Positions 6,686-14,375 of a DNA stretch of 14,384 nt are shown in pieces. Under the pieces are notes generated by a model. The model worked only from the letters and a program-made list of their open reading frames with translations, had not been told where the DNA came from and ran no database searches. The first letter of the stretch is position 1, and every line of letters starts with the position of its first letter. Source of the DNA: an uncultured Ruminococcus sp. (GTDB lineage: Bacteria; Bacillota; Clostridia; Oscillospirales; Ruminococcaceae); NCBI GenBank assembly GCA_947174625.1, contig CAMWJT010000011.1, positions 1 through 14,384 of the forward strand, in the 5' to 3' direction. Both the position numbers and the translations under genes were made by a program.

Positions 6686-8759
6686 AAAACCGGAGATTCT
6701 TGCGCCGGCAGGCAGTCCCGAAGCCGTTTTGGCGGCGCTCCGGTGCGGTGCGAATGCGGTCTATGTCGGTGCAGGGTATTCCGCCCGGAATGATTCTGCG
6801 GATTTCACATTCTCCCAATTACAGCAGGCGGCGGATCTATGCCATCTGTATCATGCAAAGTTACATCTTGCTGTGAATACATTGCTGACAGACCGGGAAT
6901 TCCCGGAATTTGAAACATTCCTGAAAAATGCCGTGCAGTGCGGGATTGATGCCTGCATTGTCCAGGATCTTGGAATTTTAAGTTATATTCATGAAACCGT
7001 TCCGGATCTGCCGTTACATGCTTCGACACAGATGAGCATTCACACACCGCAGGGAGCATTACAAGCAAGGAATCTTGGATGTTCCCGGATCGTTCTGGCA
7101 CGGGAGCTGTCCTGCGGTCAGATCCGGGAAATTGCAGAATTGCCGATTGAAACAGAAGTATTTGTGCATGGTGCATTGTGTATGTCCGTGTCCGGACAAT
7201 GCAGTTTTTCAGCAATTGCCGGGGGACGCAGTGCCAACCGGGGACAATGCGCACAGGCTTGCCGGTTACCCTGGCGGACACCGTCCGGAGACAATCCGGC
7301 AGCGCTATCGCTGAAAGATCTCACACTCGTAGAACATGTGAAGACATTGCAAGAAATGGGTGTGGATTCGTTCAAGATTGAAGGACGGCTCAAACGTCCG
7401 GAATACGTTGCCGCTGCCGTGACAGCATTCCAGATGGCACTTGACGGCAAGCAACCGGATCTGAAATTACTGGAATCTGTTTTCTCCCGGAATGGCTTCA
7501 CAGATGGTTATTTCACGGGCAGAAAACAGGAGATAAAAAAAGACATGTTCGGATTTCGCCGGAAAGAAGATGTCCTTGCAGGACAGCAGGTTTTTTCTGC
7601 AATCCGGGAGACTTACCGGAATCCTCCGAAAATTGCGAATTTGGATTTTGATTTGCAATTGCAAGCCGGCAAACCGGCTGTCCTGCATGTCTCTGACCAG
7701 GACGGCAATCAGGTTTCTGTCTGTGGCAAGATCCCTGAAATCGCACAGAATCAGCCGTTACGATCAGAAACGGCTGAGAAATATTTCCGAAAATTAGGCA
7801 ATACAATCTATGAATTTCATCACATGAAATTTCAGAATCCGGATGGATTGACATTGTCTGCATCAGATTGCAATGCAATGCGTCGGGATGCCGTTGAGCA
7901 ATGCAATCAGCTTCGGCAGAAAAAAGAAATTTATCAGATTCTGGAAAATTTGGAAAATTCTGAAAATCCGGAGAATTTTAAAAATTCTGAAAAATCCCGG
8001 ATTCCCCGGAAGCGTGTGCATGTCCGGACAATGAAACAATTCCAGGCAATTCAGGAATTAAAATCAAAATCAGAATGTATTTTGTGTGTACCAATAGATC
8101 TGGCAGAAAAAATTTCGGAACAGGATGTTACTGTCTGGCTCGAAGCACCCCGGATCATCCAGAATGAAAAAAATTATCAGGACAGATTAGAACTATTATT
8201 TGCCAAGGGATTCCGGGATCTGCTCTGTCATAATCTGACAGACATCCGGATTGGTCAGAAAATTGGTTATCATCTGCATGGCGGTTTCGGATTGCACTGT
8301 ACAAATTCCCGGACGGCAGATTCTCTGATTGGACAGGGTTTGCAGGATGTGACACTATCTTATGAACTGCGTTCCGGGACGATCCAGGAGTTGTGCCGTA
8401 AAATCCCGTGTGACTGCGGTGCGTATCTGTACGGCAGAATTCCCATGATGTTGCTGAGAATTTGTCCGATCCGGGCGCAGGAAGGAAAATGCCGGCATCA
8501 TAAAAATTGCGTGCTGACGGACAGGACAGGGCGGAAATTCCCATTATACTGCAATCCGAATTATCTGGAATTGCTCAATGCAGAAGTCTTGTTTCTGGGG
8601 GACAAACTGCAATATTTTAAAAATCTGAGTTATTGGGATCTGTATTTCACGGACGAAACTCCGGAACAGCTCCGGGAAATATGGCAGAGTTATTATAATA
8701 ATTTTAAAAATATGAAAAATTATACAAGAGGATTGTATTTTAAGGGAGGTCTGTGTTAA
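6657..8759 (+). CDS. Long-form U32 family protein, probable RNA hydroxylase
   Basis: A 700-residue U32 protein. The family is annotated as peptidase, but characterised members include RlhA (23S rRNA C2501 hydroxylation) and TrhP (tRNA U34 hydroxylation); the length is close to RlhA. The N-terminal half has KPEILAPAGSPEAV (11-24), VQDLG (102-106), STQMSIHT (123-130) and the HGALCMSVSGQCSF...NRGQCAQACR block, with Cys175, 182, 198 and 202 as likely Fe-S ligands. An Asn/Glu-rich linker (about 430-447) separates a C-terminal half that has its own cysteine set: Cys603, 612, 618 and 632, around YGRIPMMLLRICPIR and LTDRTGRKFPLYC. ATG 6657 has no clear Shine-Dalgarno, so initiation probably depends on coupling to zapA (29-nt overlap). 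The stop touches the dut start. Enzymatic role is inferred. Confidence 0.87.
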   Translation: MKRSVKKIIKKPEILAPAGSPEAVLAALRCGANAVYVGAGYSARNDSADFTFSQLQQAADLCHLYHAKLHLAVNTLLTDREFPEFETFLKNAVQCGIDACIVQDLGILSYIHETVPDLPLHASTQMSIHTPQGALQARNLGCSRIVLARELSCGQIREIAELPIETEVFVHGALCMSVSGQCSFSAIAGGRSANRGQCAQACRLPWRTPSGDNPAALSLKDLTLVEHVKTLQEMGVDSFKIEGRLKRPEYVAAAVTAFQMALDGKQPDLKLLESVFSRNGFTDGYFTGRKQEIKKDMFGFRRKEDVLAGQQVFSAIRETYRNPPKIANLDFDLQLQAGKPAVLHVSDQDGNQVSVCGKIPEIAQNQPLRSETAEKYFRKLGNTIYEFHHMKFQNPDGLTLSASDCNAMRRDAVEQCNQLRQKKEIYQILENLENSENPENFKNSEKSRIPRKRVHVRTMKQFQAIQELKSKSECILCVPIDLAEKISEQDVTVWLEAPRIIQNEKNYQDRLELLFAKGFRDLLCHNLTDIRIGQKIGYHLHGGFGLHCTNSRTADSLIGQGLQDVTLSYELRSGTIQELCRKIPCDCGAYLYGRIPMMLLRICPIRAQEGKCRHHKNCVLTDRTGRKFPLYCNPNYLELLNAEVLFLGDKLQYFKNLSYWDLYFTDETPEQLREIWQSYYNNFKNMKNYTRGLYFKGGLC

Positions 8760-9196
8760 TGCAGTTGTATTTTAAAAAATTAAAAGAATCTGCCATTTTG
8801 CCGATGCGTGCGACAGAATACAGTGCCGGGGCGGATCTGTTTGCCTGTCTGGAACAGCCGGTGACCGTTCCGGCAGGAGAAACGGTCATGATTCCGTTGG
8901 GGATTGCCGGACAGCCGTCAGATGCTCAGGTTGCCCTGCTGATTTTTCCACGTTCCGGACTGGCATCCCGGTATGGTATTACGCTTGCGAATGCCGTGGG
9001 TGTGGTTGACAGCGATTATCGAGGTGAATGGATGATCCCCTTGCATAACATCAGCCGGGAAGATTTTACCGTCACGCACGGCATGAGAATTGCGCAAGTC
9101 GTTGTCACGCCGGTGATACTCCCGGAGATTGTCGAAACAAGTCGAATGGATGAAACACAACGAGGAACGTCCGGTTTTGGTTCAAGCGGATTATAA
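8759..9196 (+). CDS. dut: dUTP diphosphatase (trimeric dUTPase)
   Basis: A 145-residue trimeric dUTPase that hydrolyses dUTP to dUMP and pyrophosphate, keeping uracil out of DNA and supplying dTMP synthesis. All five motifs are present in order: AGADLFA (23-29), PRSGLA (64-69), GVVDSDYRGEW (81-91, with Asp84 the expected catalytic residue), GMRIAQVVV (108-116) and the C-terminal RGTSGFGSSG arm (135-144). I start at ATG 8759 because AGGGAGG (8743-8749) lies 9 nt before it; the in-frame GTG at 8753 is only 3 nt from that site. The ATG shares one base with the U32 stop (TAATG), so translation is coupled. Confidence 0.95.
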   Translation: MQLYFKKLKESAILPMRATEYSAGADLFACLEQPVTVPAGETVMIPLGIAGQPSDAQVALLIFPRSGLASRYGITLANAVGVVDSDYRGEWMIPLHNISREDFTVTHGMRIAQVVVTPVILPEIVETSRMDETQRGTSGFGSSGL

Positions 9197-9244
9197 TTAA
9201 ATTAAAAATAAATTTAAATTAAAAATTTAAAATTAAAATTAAAA
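9191..9244. other. 54-nt stretch of A/T only
   Basis: From the last two codons of dut to just before the next Shine-Dalgarno every base is A or T, made of irregular AATTTAAA/ATTAAAA units. TATAAT occurs at 9192-9197 but has no usable -35. It may be low-complexity spacer DNA, or a weak promoter or processing region separating dut from the small membrane protein gene. No hairpin terminator is visible. Confidence 0.7.
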
Positions 9245-9257
9245 GAAGGTGAATGCA

Positions 9258-9530
9258 ATGCAGCAAGGGTTTCTAAAAGGTGTGCTTATGTTTGCGATTT
9301 TGCTTGCTGCCGTAATTCTGGGCAGTCTGATCGGCGATTTTGCCCGGACAATCGGCGGTATTGAATGGCTCGGACGCATGTTCGATGTCGGTATTCCTAC
9401 ATTTGATCTGAATCTGAAAGTGTTTGTTGTCACGCTCGGTTTTCAGGTGCATATCAGTGCGGCAGAAATTGCAATGATTCTCGTCGGGCTTCTGTGTTAT
9501 CCGAAAGTTGCAAAAATTCTGTTTGCGTAA
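9258..9530 (+). CDS. Small membrane protein, DUF4321 type
   Basis: A 90-residue protein with two hydrophobic segments, about 8-27 (LMFAILLAAVILGSLIGDF) and about 65-85 (ISAAEIAMILVGLLCYPKV), joined by a conserved-looking loop with FDVGIPTFDLNLKVFVVTLGFQVHI. Layout and the FDLNLKV...LGF pattern fit DUF4321, a small clostridial family of unknown function often found next to mreB; this match is from memory. ATG 9258 follows AAGGTG (9246-9251) by 6 nt; the in-frame GTG at 9249 is inside that site. It lies immediately upstream of the mreB promoter, which suggests but does not prove a link to the cell-elongation machinery. Confidence 0.75.
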   Translation: MQQGFLKGVLMFAILLAAVILGSLIGDFARTIGGIEWLGRMFDVGIPTFDLNLKVFVVTLGFQVHISAAEIAMILVGLLCYPKVAKILFA

Positions 9531-9562
9531 GCAGAAAATGAATAGAAATGATTGGAAATCAC

Positions 9563-9591
9563 TTGTTTCCCGGACGGAAATGTGCTATAAT
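9563..9591 (+). promoter_or_regulatory. Extended -10 promoter of the mreBCD-PBP2 operon
   Basis: TATAAT at 9586-9591 with TG at 9583-9584 (extended -10) and TTGTTT at 9563-9568 as -35, spaced by exactly 17 bp. Transcription would begin near 9598, giving a leader of about 47 nt to the mreB ATG at 9645. Confidence 0.8.
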
Positions 9592-9644
9592 AGAATAAAA
9601 TAAAATTAGATTAAAATCAGAACAGAGAAGGAGAAAACACAGCC

Positions 9645-10667
9645 ATGTTTACCAAAGATATTGGTGTTGACCTGGGTACAGCAAATACGCTTGTCTATTT
9701 GCGTGGGAAAGGCATTGTCCTGCGTGAACCATCCGTTGTGGCAGTCAATACCCGGACGGAAAAAGCCCGTTATGTCGGCAAGGATGCCAAGCAGATCATC
9801 GGACGGACACCCGGTTCTATTGTTGCCGTCAGACCGCTCCGTGAGGGTGTCATTGCAGATTTTGACCTGGCAGTTACCATGCTTCAGGAATTTATCCGCA
9901 AAGCGCTGAAAGGACATATTTTTACAAAAGCAAGAGTGATTATCTGCATTCCGTCCGGTGTCACTTCCGTGGAACGGAATGCCGTCCGGGAAGCCGCCGA
10001 AAGTGCAGGTGTCCGGCAGGTGTTTATTATTGAAGAACCTATGGCGGCTGCAATCGGTGCTGGTCTTCCTACGACAGAACCCACAGGGAGCATGATTGTG
10101 GACATCGGCGGCGGCACAAGTGAAGTCGCTGTCGTCTCCATGGGGGGGATTGTGAGTTCCCAGTCCGTCAAATGCGCCGGAGATGCGTTTGATACGGCGA
10201 TTATGAATTTTATCAAGAAAAAATATAATTTATTGATTGGTGAACGAACGGCAGAACATGTCAAATTAACAATCGGTTCAGCGTTCCCGGATGAAACAGA
10301 AGATTCTATGGAAATCAAGGGCAGGAATTTATTAAACGGTCTGCCGGAGAATGTCACAGTCTCTTCGGCAGAGATCCGGGATGCTATGATTGAACCATTG
10401 TCCAGGATTCTGGATGCCATCAAGTCAACTCTGGAAAAGACACCGCCGGAACTCTCTGCGGATATTATCGACCAGGGGATTACACTTGCCGGAGGCGGTG
10501 CATTATTAAAGGGATTGGATAAGCTGATCAGCCGGGAGACAGGCATCCCGGTTTATATTGCCGAATATCCGCTTGACTGTGTCGCTGAGGGTGCAGGGAA
10601 AGTCCTTGAAAATATGGAAAAATATCAGGACACGCTTGTCGAATATCTGAAATATTATGAAAAATAA
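9645..10667 (+). CDS. mreB: Rod shape-determining protein MreB
   Basis: A 340-residue bacterial actin. It polymerises on the inner face of the membrane and directs the elongation peptidoglycan machinery. The actin-fold motifs are all there: phosphate-1 GVDLGTANT (7-15), the connecting IPSGVTSVERNAVREAAESAGV block, EEPMAAAIGAG, phosphate-2 VDIGGGTSEVAV (152-163) and the adenosine motif GITLAGGGALLKGL (278-291). The short N-terminus MFTKDIGVDLG is typical of MreB/Mbl. AAGGAG at 9628-9633 precedes the ATG by 11 nt. It is first in the elongation operon, 30 nt before mreC. Several MreB paralogs often exist in one genome; its place before mreCD favours MreB over Mbl. Confidence 0.97.
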   Translation: MFTKDIGVDLGTANTLVYLRGKGIVLREPSVVAVNTRTEKARYVGKDAKQIIGRTPGSIVAVRPLREGVIADFDLAVTMLQEFIRKALKGHIFTKARVIICIPSGVTSVERNAVREAAESAGVRQVFIIEEPMAAAIGAGLPTTEPTGSMIVDIGGGTSEVAVVSMGGIVSSQSVKCAGDAFDTAIMNFIKKKYNLLIGERTAEHVKLTIGSAFPDETEDSMEIKGRNLLNGLPENVTVSSAEIRDAMIEPLSRILDAIKSTLEKTPPELSADIIDQGITLAGGGALLKGLDKLISRETGIPVYIAEYPLDCVAEGAGKVLENMEKYQDTLVEYLKYYEK

Positions 10668-10697
10668 ACGCAACAGAAATCCGGGTGAAAATAAATT

Positions 10698-11561
10698 ATG
10701 ATTCATTTTTTCAAAAGTATCCGGTTCAGGATCATGCTCTTTCTGATTGCGCTCCTGACCGGGATTATGCTCTATGCCGTATTTGTCGGAGGGTATACGA
10801 TCAGTGCTGTGGGTCTGTTCAAGACTATGACAGCGCCATTGCAGAATTTATCCAATGCCATTTCGGAACGTGTCGAATACGGATTGGATTTATATCGCAA
10901 TGCAGAAAATTATTATCAGGAAAACAGGGAATTACGGCAGGAGATCAATAAAATTCATACGCAACTTGCGGATTATGAAGAAACCAAAGCAGAACTGGAA
11001 CGTCTGGAAGCTTTTATCGGCATCAAGGAAAAGCATAGCGATTATTCTATGACAGTGCCGTTTGATGTGATCGGTTATGTGACGAATGATATTTATCTGT
11101 CCTTCATGATTGACGGCGGATCAGAAGACGGCATCGGCTTGTATGATACAGTCGTCAGTGATCTGGGATTAGTTGGTGTGATTACAGAACTGGGCGAACA
11201 TGTTTCAACGGTGACAACGATTCTATCGCCGGAATTATCCGTAGCGGCTTGTACGAGTTCTTCCAGAGAAAAGGGTGTCCTGACGGGGAGTGTGGCACTT
11301 GCATCCGAGGGACTTTGCAAACTGGAATATCTGGAAAAAGATACGGATCTGAAAAAAGAAAAGATTATTCTGACAACAGGAGAGAACGGCTTGTTTCCGG
11401 GCGGTTATGTCATCGGTTATGTCAAAGATGTGGCAATGGATGATACAGGACTGACGGCATATGCGTCGATAGAACCGGCATCGGATCTGAAAAATCTCAG
11501 CATGGTAGTTGTGATTACAGATTTCAACGGAAAGGCGGAACGTACAGATGCAGAATCGTAA
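10698..11561 (+). CDS. mreC: Rod shape-determining protein MreC
   Basis: A 287-residue bitopic membrane protein that scaffolds PBP2 and the elongasome outside the membrane. It has a short cytoplasmic N-terminus, a membrane helix at about 12-31, a coiled coil at about 67-110 (QENRELRQEINKIHTQLADYEETKAELERLEAFIGI), and then the MreC beta-barrel domain (about 118-275) with GYVTNDIYLSFMIDGGSEDGI, GLVGVITELGEHVSTVTTIL and TGENGLFPGGYVIGYV. Length and order are normal. GGGTGA sits about 9 nt before the ATG. Its last 14 nt overlap mreD. Confidence 0.93.
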   Translation: MIHFFKSIRFRIMLFLIALLTGIMLYAVFVGGYTISAVGLFKTMTAPLQNLSNAISERVEYGLDLYRNAENYYQENRELRQEINKIHTQLADYEETKAELERLEAFIGIKEKHSDYSMTVPFDVIGYVTNDIYLSFMIDGGSEDGIGLYDTVVSDLGLVGVITELGEHVSTVTTILSPELSVAACTSSSREKGVLTGSVALASEGLCKLEYLEKDTDLKKEKIILTTGENGLFPGGYVIGYVKDVAMDDTGLTAYASIEPASDLKNLSMVVVITDFNGKAERTDAES

Positions 11562-12111
11562 ACATCAGAAAAGAAGTTATGCTGTTTTGCAGACAATTCA
11601 ATGGGTTCTGTTTGCGGGACTGATTCTGTTGTGTTATTTGTTTGAGACATCGGGGAGTTATCACAAGCCGCTTGTGCTGATTCCGGTTGCATTGTGTATT
11701 GCATCCCATACAGGAGAAGTCCCGGCAATGACGGTGGGTGCGGTCTGTGGTTTATTATTAGATCTGGCATGCGGAAAATTACCGGGTTGCAATGCCATTG
11801 TACTAGTGATTTTCTGCGTGATAGTATCGTTATTATATCGTTATTTATTAAAGCAGAAATTATTAAATATGCTTTTTCTGATTACGATCTGTGTTGCTTT
11901 GCAAGGGGGAATAGATTATGTATTTTATTATGCGATCTGGAATGATCCGGATGTGGAGCTGATTTTGAAAAATATCACGATTCCATGCGGTGTGATGACC
12001 ATTATTTCAGGGATTGTATTTTATTTTATGATTAAAAAAATTGCAGAATCCTGCCAGAGCCACAGAATTCAGAAACTGGAAAAAATGAATCTGTTTTCAG
12101 ACATGGATTAA
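11548..12111 (+). CDS. mreD: Rod shape-determining protein MreD
   Basis: A 187-residue polytopic membrane protein with about five hydrophobic segments between residues 14 and 165, in the position and size range expected for MreD. The stretch CIASHTGEVPAMTVGAVCGLLLDLACGKLPGCNAI resembles the family's G-x-x-x-G-L-x-x-D region. MreD sequence is poorly conserved, so the call rests partly on the mreC-mreD-PBP2 order. AAGGCGG upstream, inside mreC, serves as the ribosome binding site. The C-terminal tail is basic and cytoplasmic. It acts with MreC and PBP2 in lateral wall synthesis. Confidence 0.88.
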   Translation: MQNRKHQKRSYAVLQTIQWVLFAGLILLCYLFETSGSYHKPLVLIPVALCIASHTGEVPAMTVGAVCGLLLDLACGKLPGCNAIVLVIFCVIVSLLYRYLLKQKLLNMLFLITICVALQGGIDYVFYYAIWNDPDVELILKNITIPCGVMTIISGIVFYFMIKKIAESCQSHRIQKLEKMNLFSDMD

Positions 12112-12135
12112 AAAAAGGTGGATCGTTAGATAGTT

Positions 12136-14205
12136 ATGGTAAGAGATACTTTGGATTATATTAAAATCTTTCTGTCTGTACTGCTTGTTCTGGTGTGTAC
12201 CAGTTTTTGCGCTGTCAGGCTGATGAAAATTCAGGTCGTGGACTCTCAGAATTATCAGAAAGATGTTTCCACACAGAGCAGTTATCTCCAGAAAATCCCT
12301 GCAACCCGTGGGGAGATTATAGATGCAGATGATAACGTGATTGTCGGCAATCATGTGACCTATGCAGTCATGATTGATGAAGCAAATTTCCCGTCTGATT
12401 ATCAGAAAGCCAATGCAATTTTATTAAGAGTATTGCAGATTCTCTCTGATGCTGAAGTAGAATGGGCGGATACGCTCCCGGTTTCGATGAATGCGCCGTA
12501 TCGTTTCCGGATGGATGCGTCAGAAGATGAATTGTCCCGGATGAAAGAAATGATCCATGTCAATGCCTATGCCACGGCAGAAAACTGCATGGATGTGCTG
12601 TTTGAAAAATTTGAGATCTCAGAAGACTACACACCAAGACAGAGACGTATGATCGCCGGACTGCGCTATGCGATGTTACAGTATGATTTTTCATTGTCCA
12701 ATCAATTTCAGGTTGCAGAAGAATTGTCTATGGATGTTGTCACGGAACTTTCGCAGTTATCCATGCAATTGCAAGGCATTGTGATTTCTCAGATTCCGGA
12801 ACGGCGGATTGAAATCGGAGATGTCATTCCGCATGAAATCGGCATGACGGGTCCGATCTATGCTGAAAATGCCGAAGAATACAAAGAAAAGGGTTACTCT
12901 ATGGATGCGATTGTCGGCATCAGCGGCATTGAAAAAGCAATGGAAGAAGAATTGCAAGGTCAAGAAGGCACAAGAAAAATGACATTCGAGAAAGGCGAGT
13001 TGATCTCGGATGAGATGACAGAACCTGTTGTTTGTGGCAATACAGTAAAACTGACAATCAATAGTGAATTTCAAAGGGGATTGCAGGAGATTCTTGAGAA
13101 TTTTCTGGAAGATTTTGAAGGTTATAATATGAAAAAAGATGAGGACGGCAATAAAATCAACAATGGCGCATTGGTCGTCCTGGATGCGAAGACAGGAGCT
13201 GTCCTAGGAGAAGCGACTGCACCGAGTTATGATCTGAAATTCTATTCTGAAAATTACGAAGAATTACTGAATGATGCCGGACAGCCGTTGTTTAACCGTG
13301 CGACAATGGGATTATATCGTCCGGGATCGACATTCAAGACGATTACAGCAACTGCCGGACTCAATGAGGGACTTGTCACGGGTGATACGACGTTCTTTTG
13401 TGGTAAAACTTATCAATACTATGATGTGCCATACAGTTGTACCGGGTATCACAGAAATATTGCAGTCGGCAGAGCTTTAATGGTGTCTTGTAACTCGTAT
13501 TTCTATGAACTGGCAAGAATGTTGAATATTGACAAGATTGCAGAATATGCCGATTATTATGGGATCGGACAGAATACCGGCATTGAGACAAGAGATTCTG
13601 CCGGGTATATGGCAACACCTGCAAAATATCAGGAATTGGGCATAGACTGGACAGCCGGACAGGTTCTGCAAGCCGGAATCGGCAACGGTGAAACGATGGT
13701 GACACCATTACAGCTTGCTTGCGTTGCGAATACCATTGCCAATGAGGGTGTCCGTTATGAGCCGTATTTAATTGACAGTATCTGGGATTACAGTCAGAAA
13801 AAGTGCATCAAGAAGACAAAACCGACAGTGGCATCCCGGATTGCTGTGGATTCTGATTCTGTCTATGATACAATCGAACATGGTATGATTCTGGCATCCG
13901 GGAATAGTTTCCCGGCGAAATATTCGCTGAAAAATCTGGGTTATGATGTTGCCATCAAGACCGGTACACCGCAGTCAGACAGTCATTATCAGGATTCTGT
14001 TTTTATCGGCTATGCGCCGGCAGATGATCCGGAAATTGCTTTTGCCGGGGTTGTCGAGGGCGGAGAATATTCCAAATATATGATCCGTTCTATTCTGGAA
14101 TTATACGAAGAGATTTATAAAACTGACCCAGATGAAACGGAAACGACAGAAGAAACGACAGAAAAAACGACAGAAGCAAAGTCAACCAGATCAAAAAGAA
14201 ATTGA
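12136..14205 (+). CDS. mrdA: PBP2-type class B transpeptidase (elongation)
   Basis: A 689-residue monofunctional class B penicillin-binding protein, anchored by one membrane helix (about 9-29) with the catalytic domain outside. A pedestal region begins with KIPATRGEIIDADDNVI. The transpeptidase motifs are intact: SxxK is STFK (Ser398 nucleophile, Lys401), SxN is SCN (451-453), and KTG is KTGT (608-611). It cross-links lateral-wall peptidoglycan, with MreC/MreD as partners. A Thr/Glu-rich tail (about 664-682) after the domain is built on three 12-nt repeats and ends in basic residues. An in-frame stop at 12127 rules out an upstream start. The likely Shine-Dalgarno AAAGGTGG is about 14 nt before ATG 12136, unusually far, so initiation may be modest. 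No terminator is visible after it. The family also includes SpoVD/PBP2B relatives; its position after mreD favours PBP2. Confidence 0.93.
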   Translation: MVRDTLDYIKIFLSVLLVLVCTSFCAVRLMKIQVVDSQNYQKDVSTQSSYLQKIPATRGEIIDADDNVIVGNHVTYAVMIDEANFPSDYQKANAILLRVLQILSDAEVEWADTLPVSMNAPYRFRMDASEDELSRMKEMIHVNAYATAENCMDVLFEKFEISEDYTPRQRRMIAGLRYAMLQYDFSLSNQFQVAEELSMDVVTELSQLSMQLQGIVISQIPERRIEIGDVIPHEIGMTGPIYAENAEEYKEKGYSMDAIVGISGIEKAMEEELQGQEGTRKMTFEKGELISDEMTEPVVCGNTVKLTINSEFQRGLQEILENFLEDFEGYNMKKDEDGNKINNGALVVLDAKTGAVLGEATAPSYDLKFYSENYEELLNDAGQPLFNRATMGLYRPGSTFKTITATAGLNEGLVTGDTTFFCGKTYQYYDVPYSCTGYHRNIAVGRALMVSCNSYFYELARMLNIDKIAEYADYYGIGQNTGIETRDSAGYMATPAKYQELGIDWTAGQVLQAGIGNGETMVTPLQLACVANTIANEGVRYEPYLIDSIWDYSQKKCIKKTKPTVASRIAVDSDSVYDTIEHGMILASGNSFPAKYSLKNLGYDVAIKTGTPQSDSHYQDSVFIGYAPADDPEIAFAGVVEGGEYSKYMIRSILELYEEIYKTDPDETETTEETTEKTTEAKSTRSKRN
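14140..14175 (+). repeat. Three tandem 12-nt repeats in the PBP2 tail
   Basis: GAAACGACAGAA is repeated at 14140-14151 and 14152-14163, with a one-base variant (AAAACGACAGAA) at 14164-14175. The repeats are in frame and encode ETTE, ETTE, KTTE. Copy-number change here would lengthen or shorten the exposed C-terminal tail by four residues without a frameshift. Confidence 0.9.
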
Positions 14206-14293
14206 TTTAAAAATAATTTCGTGGAAATCCATAGTTTTCTATCGTTGAATTTTGCTAATTTTCACAAAAATCAGGTAGAACCCAGAAATAAAT

Positions 14294-14321
14294 TTGACAA
14301 AATTTCTATTTGTGTTATAAT
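14294..14321 (+). promoter_or_regulatory. Near-consensus promoter of the gene at the right edge
   Basis: Perfect TTGACA at 14294-14299 and perfect TATAAT at 14316-14321 with a 16-bp spacer, plus TG at 14313-14314 (extended -10). This is the strongest promoter in the window. It starts a leader of about 45 nt, very T-rich, leading to AGGAG at 14363-14367. The 88 nt between the PBP2 stop and this promoter hold no gene and no clear terminator. Confidence 0.85.
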
Positions 14322-14375
14322 AATAATAGAGTATTTTTTTGATTTTTTTAATTTTTTCAGAAAGGAGATTTTGCA

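Noticed and set aside
9884..10546. 220-codon open frame on the minus strand inside mreB
   Set aside because: Antisense to strongly conserved mreB; Ser/Ile/Ala-rich translation is typical of a shadow frame.
14206..14293. Possible terminator after PBP2
   Set aside because: Only weak AT-rich pairings (for example GAATTTTG with CAAAAATC, one mismatch, long loop) and no T tract directly after; not enough to call.
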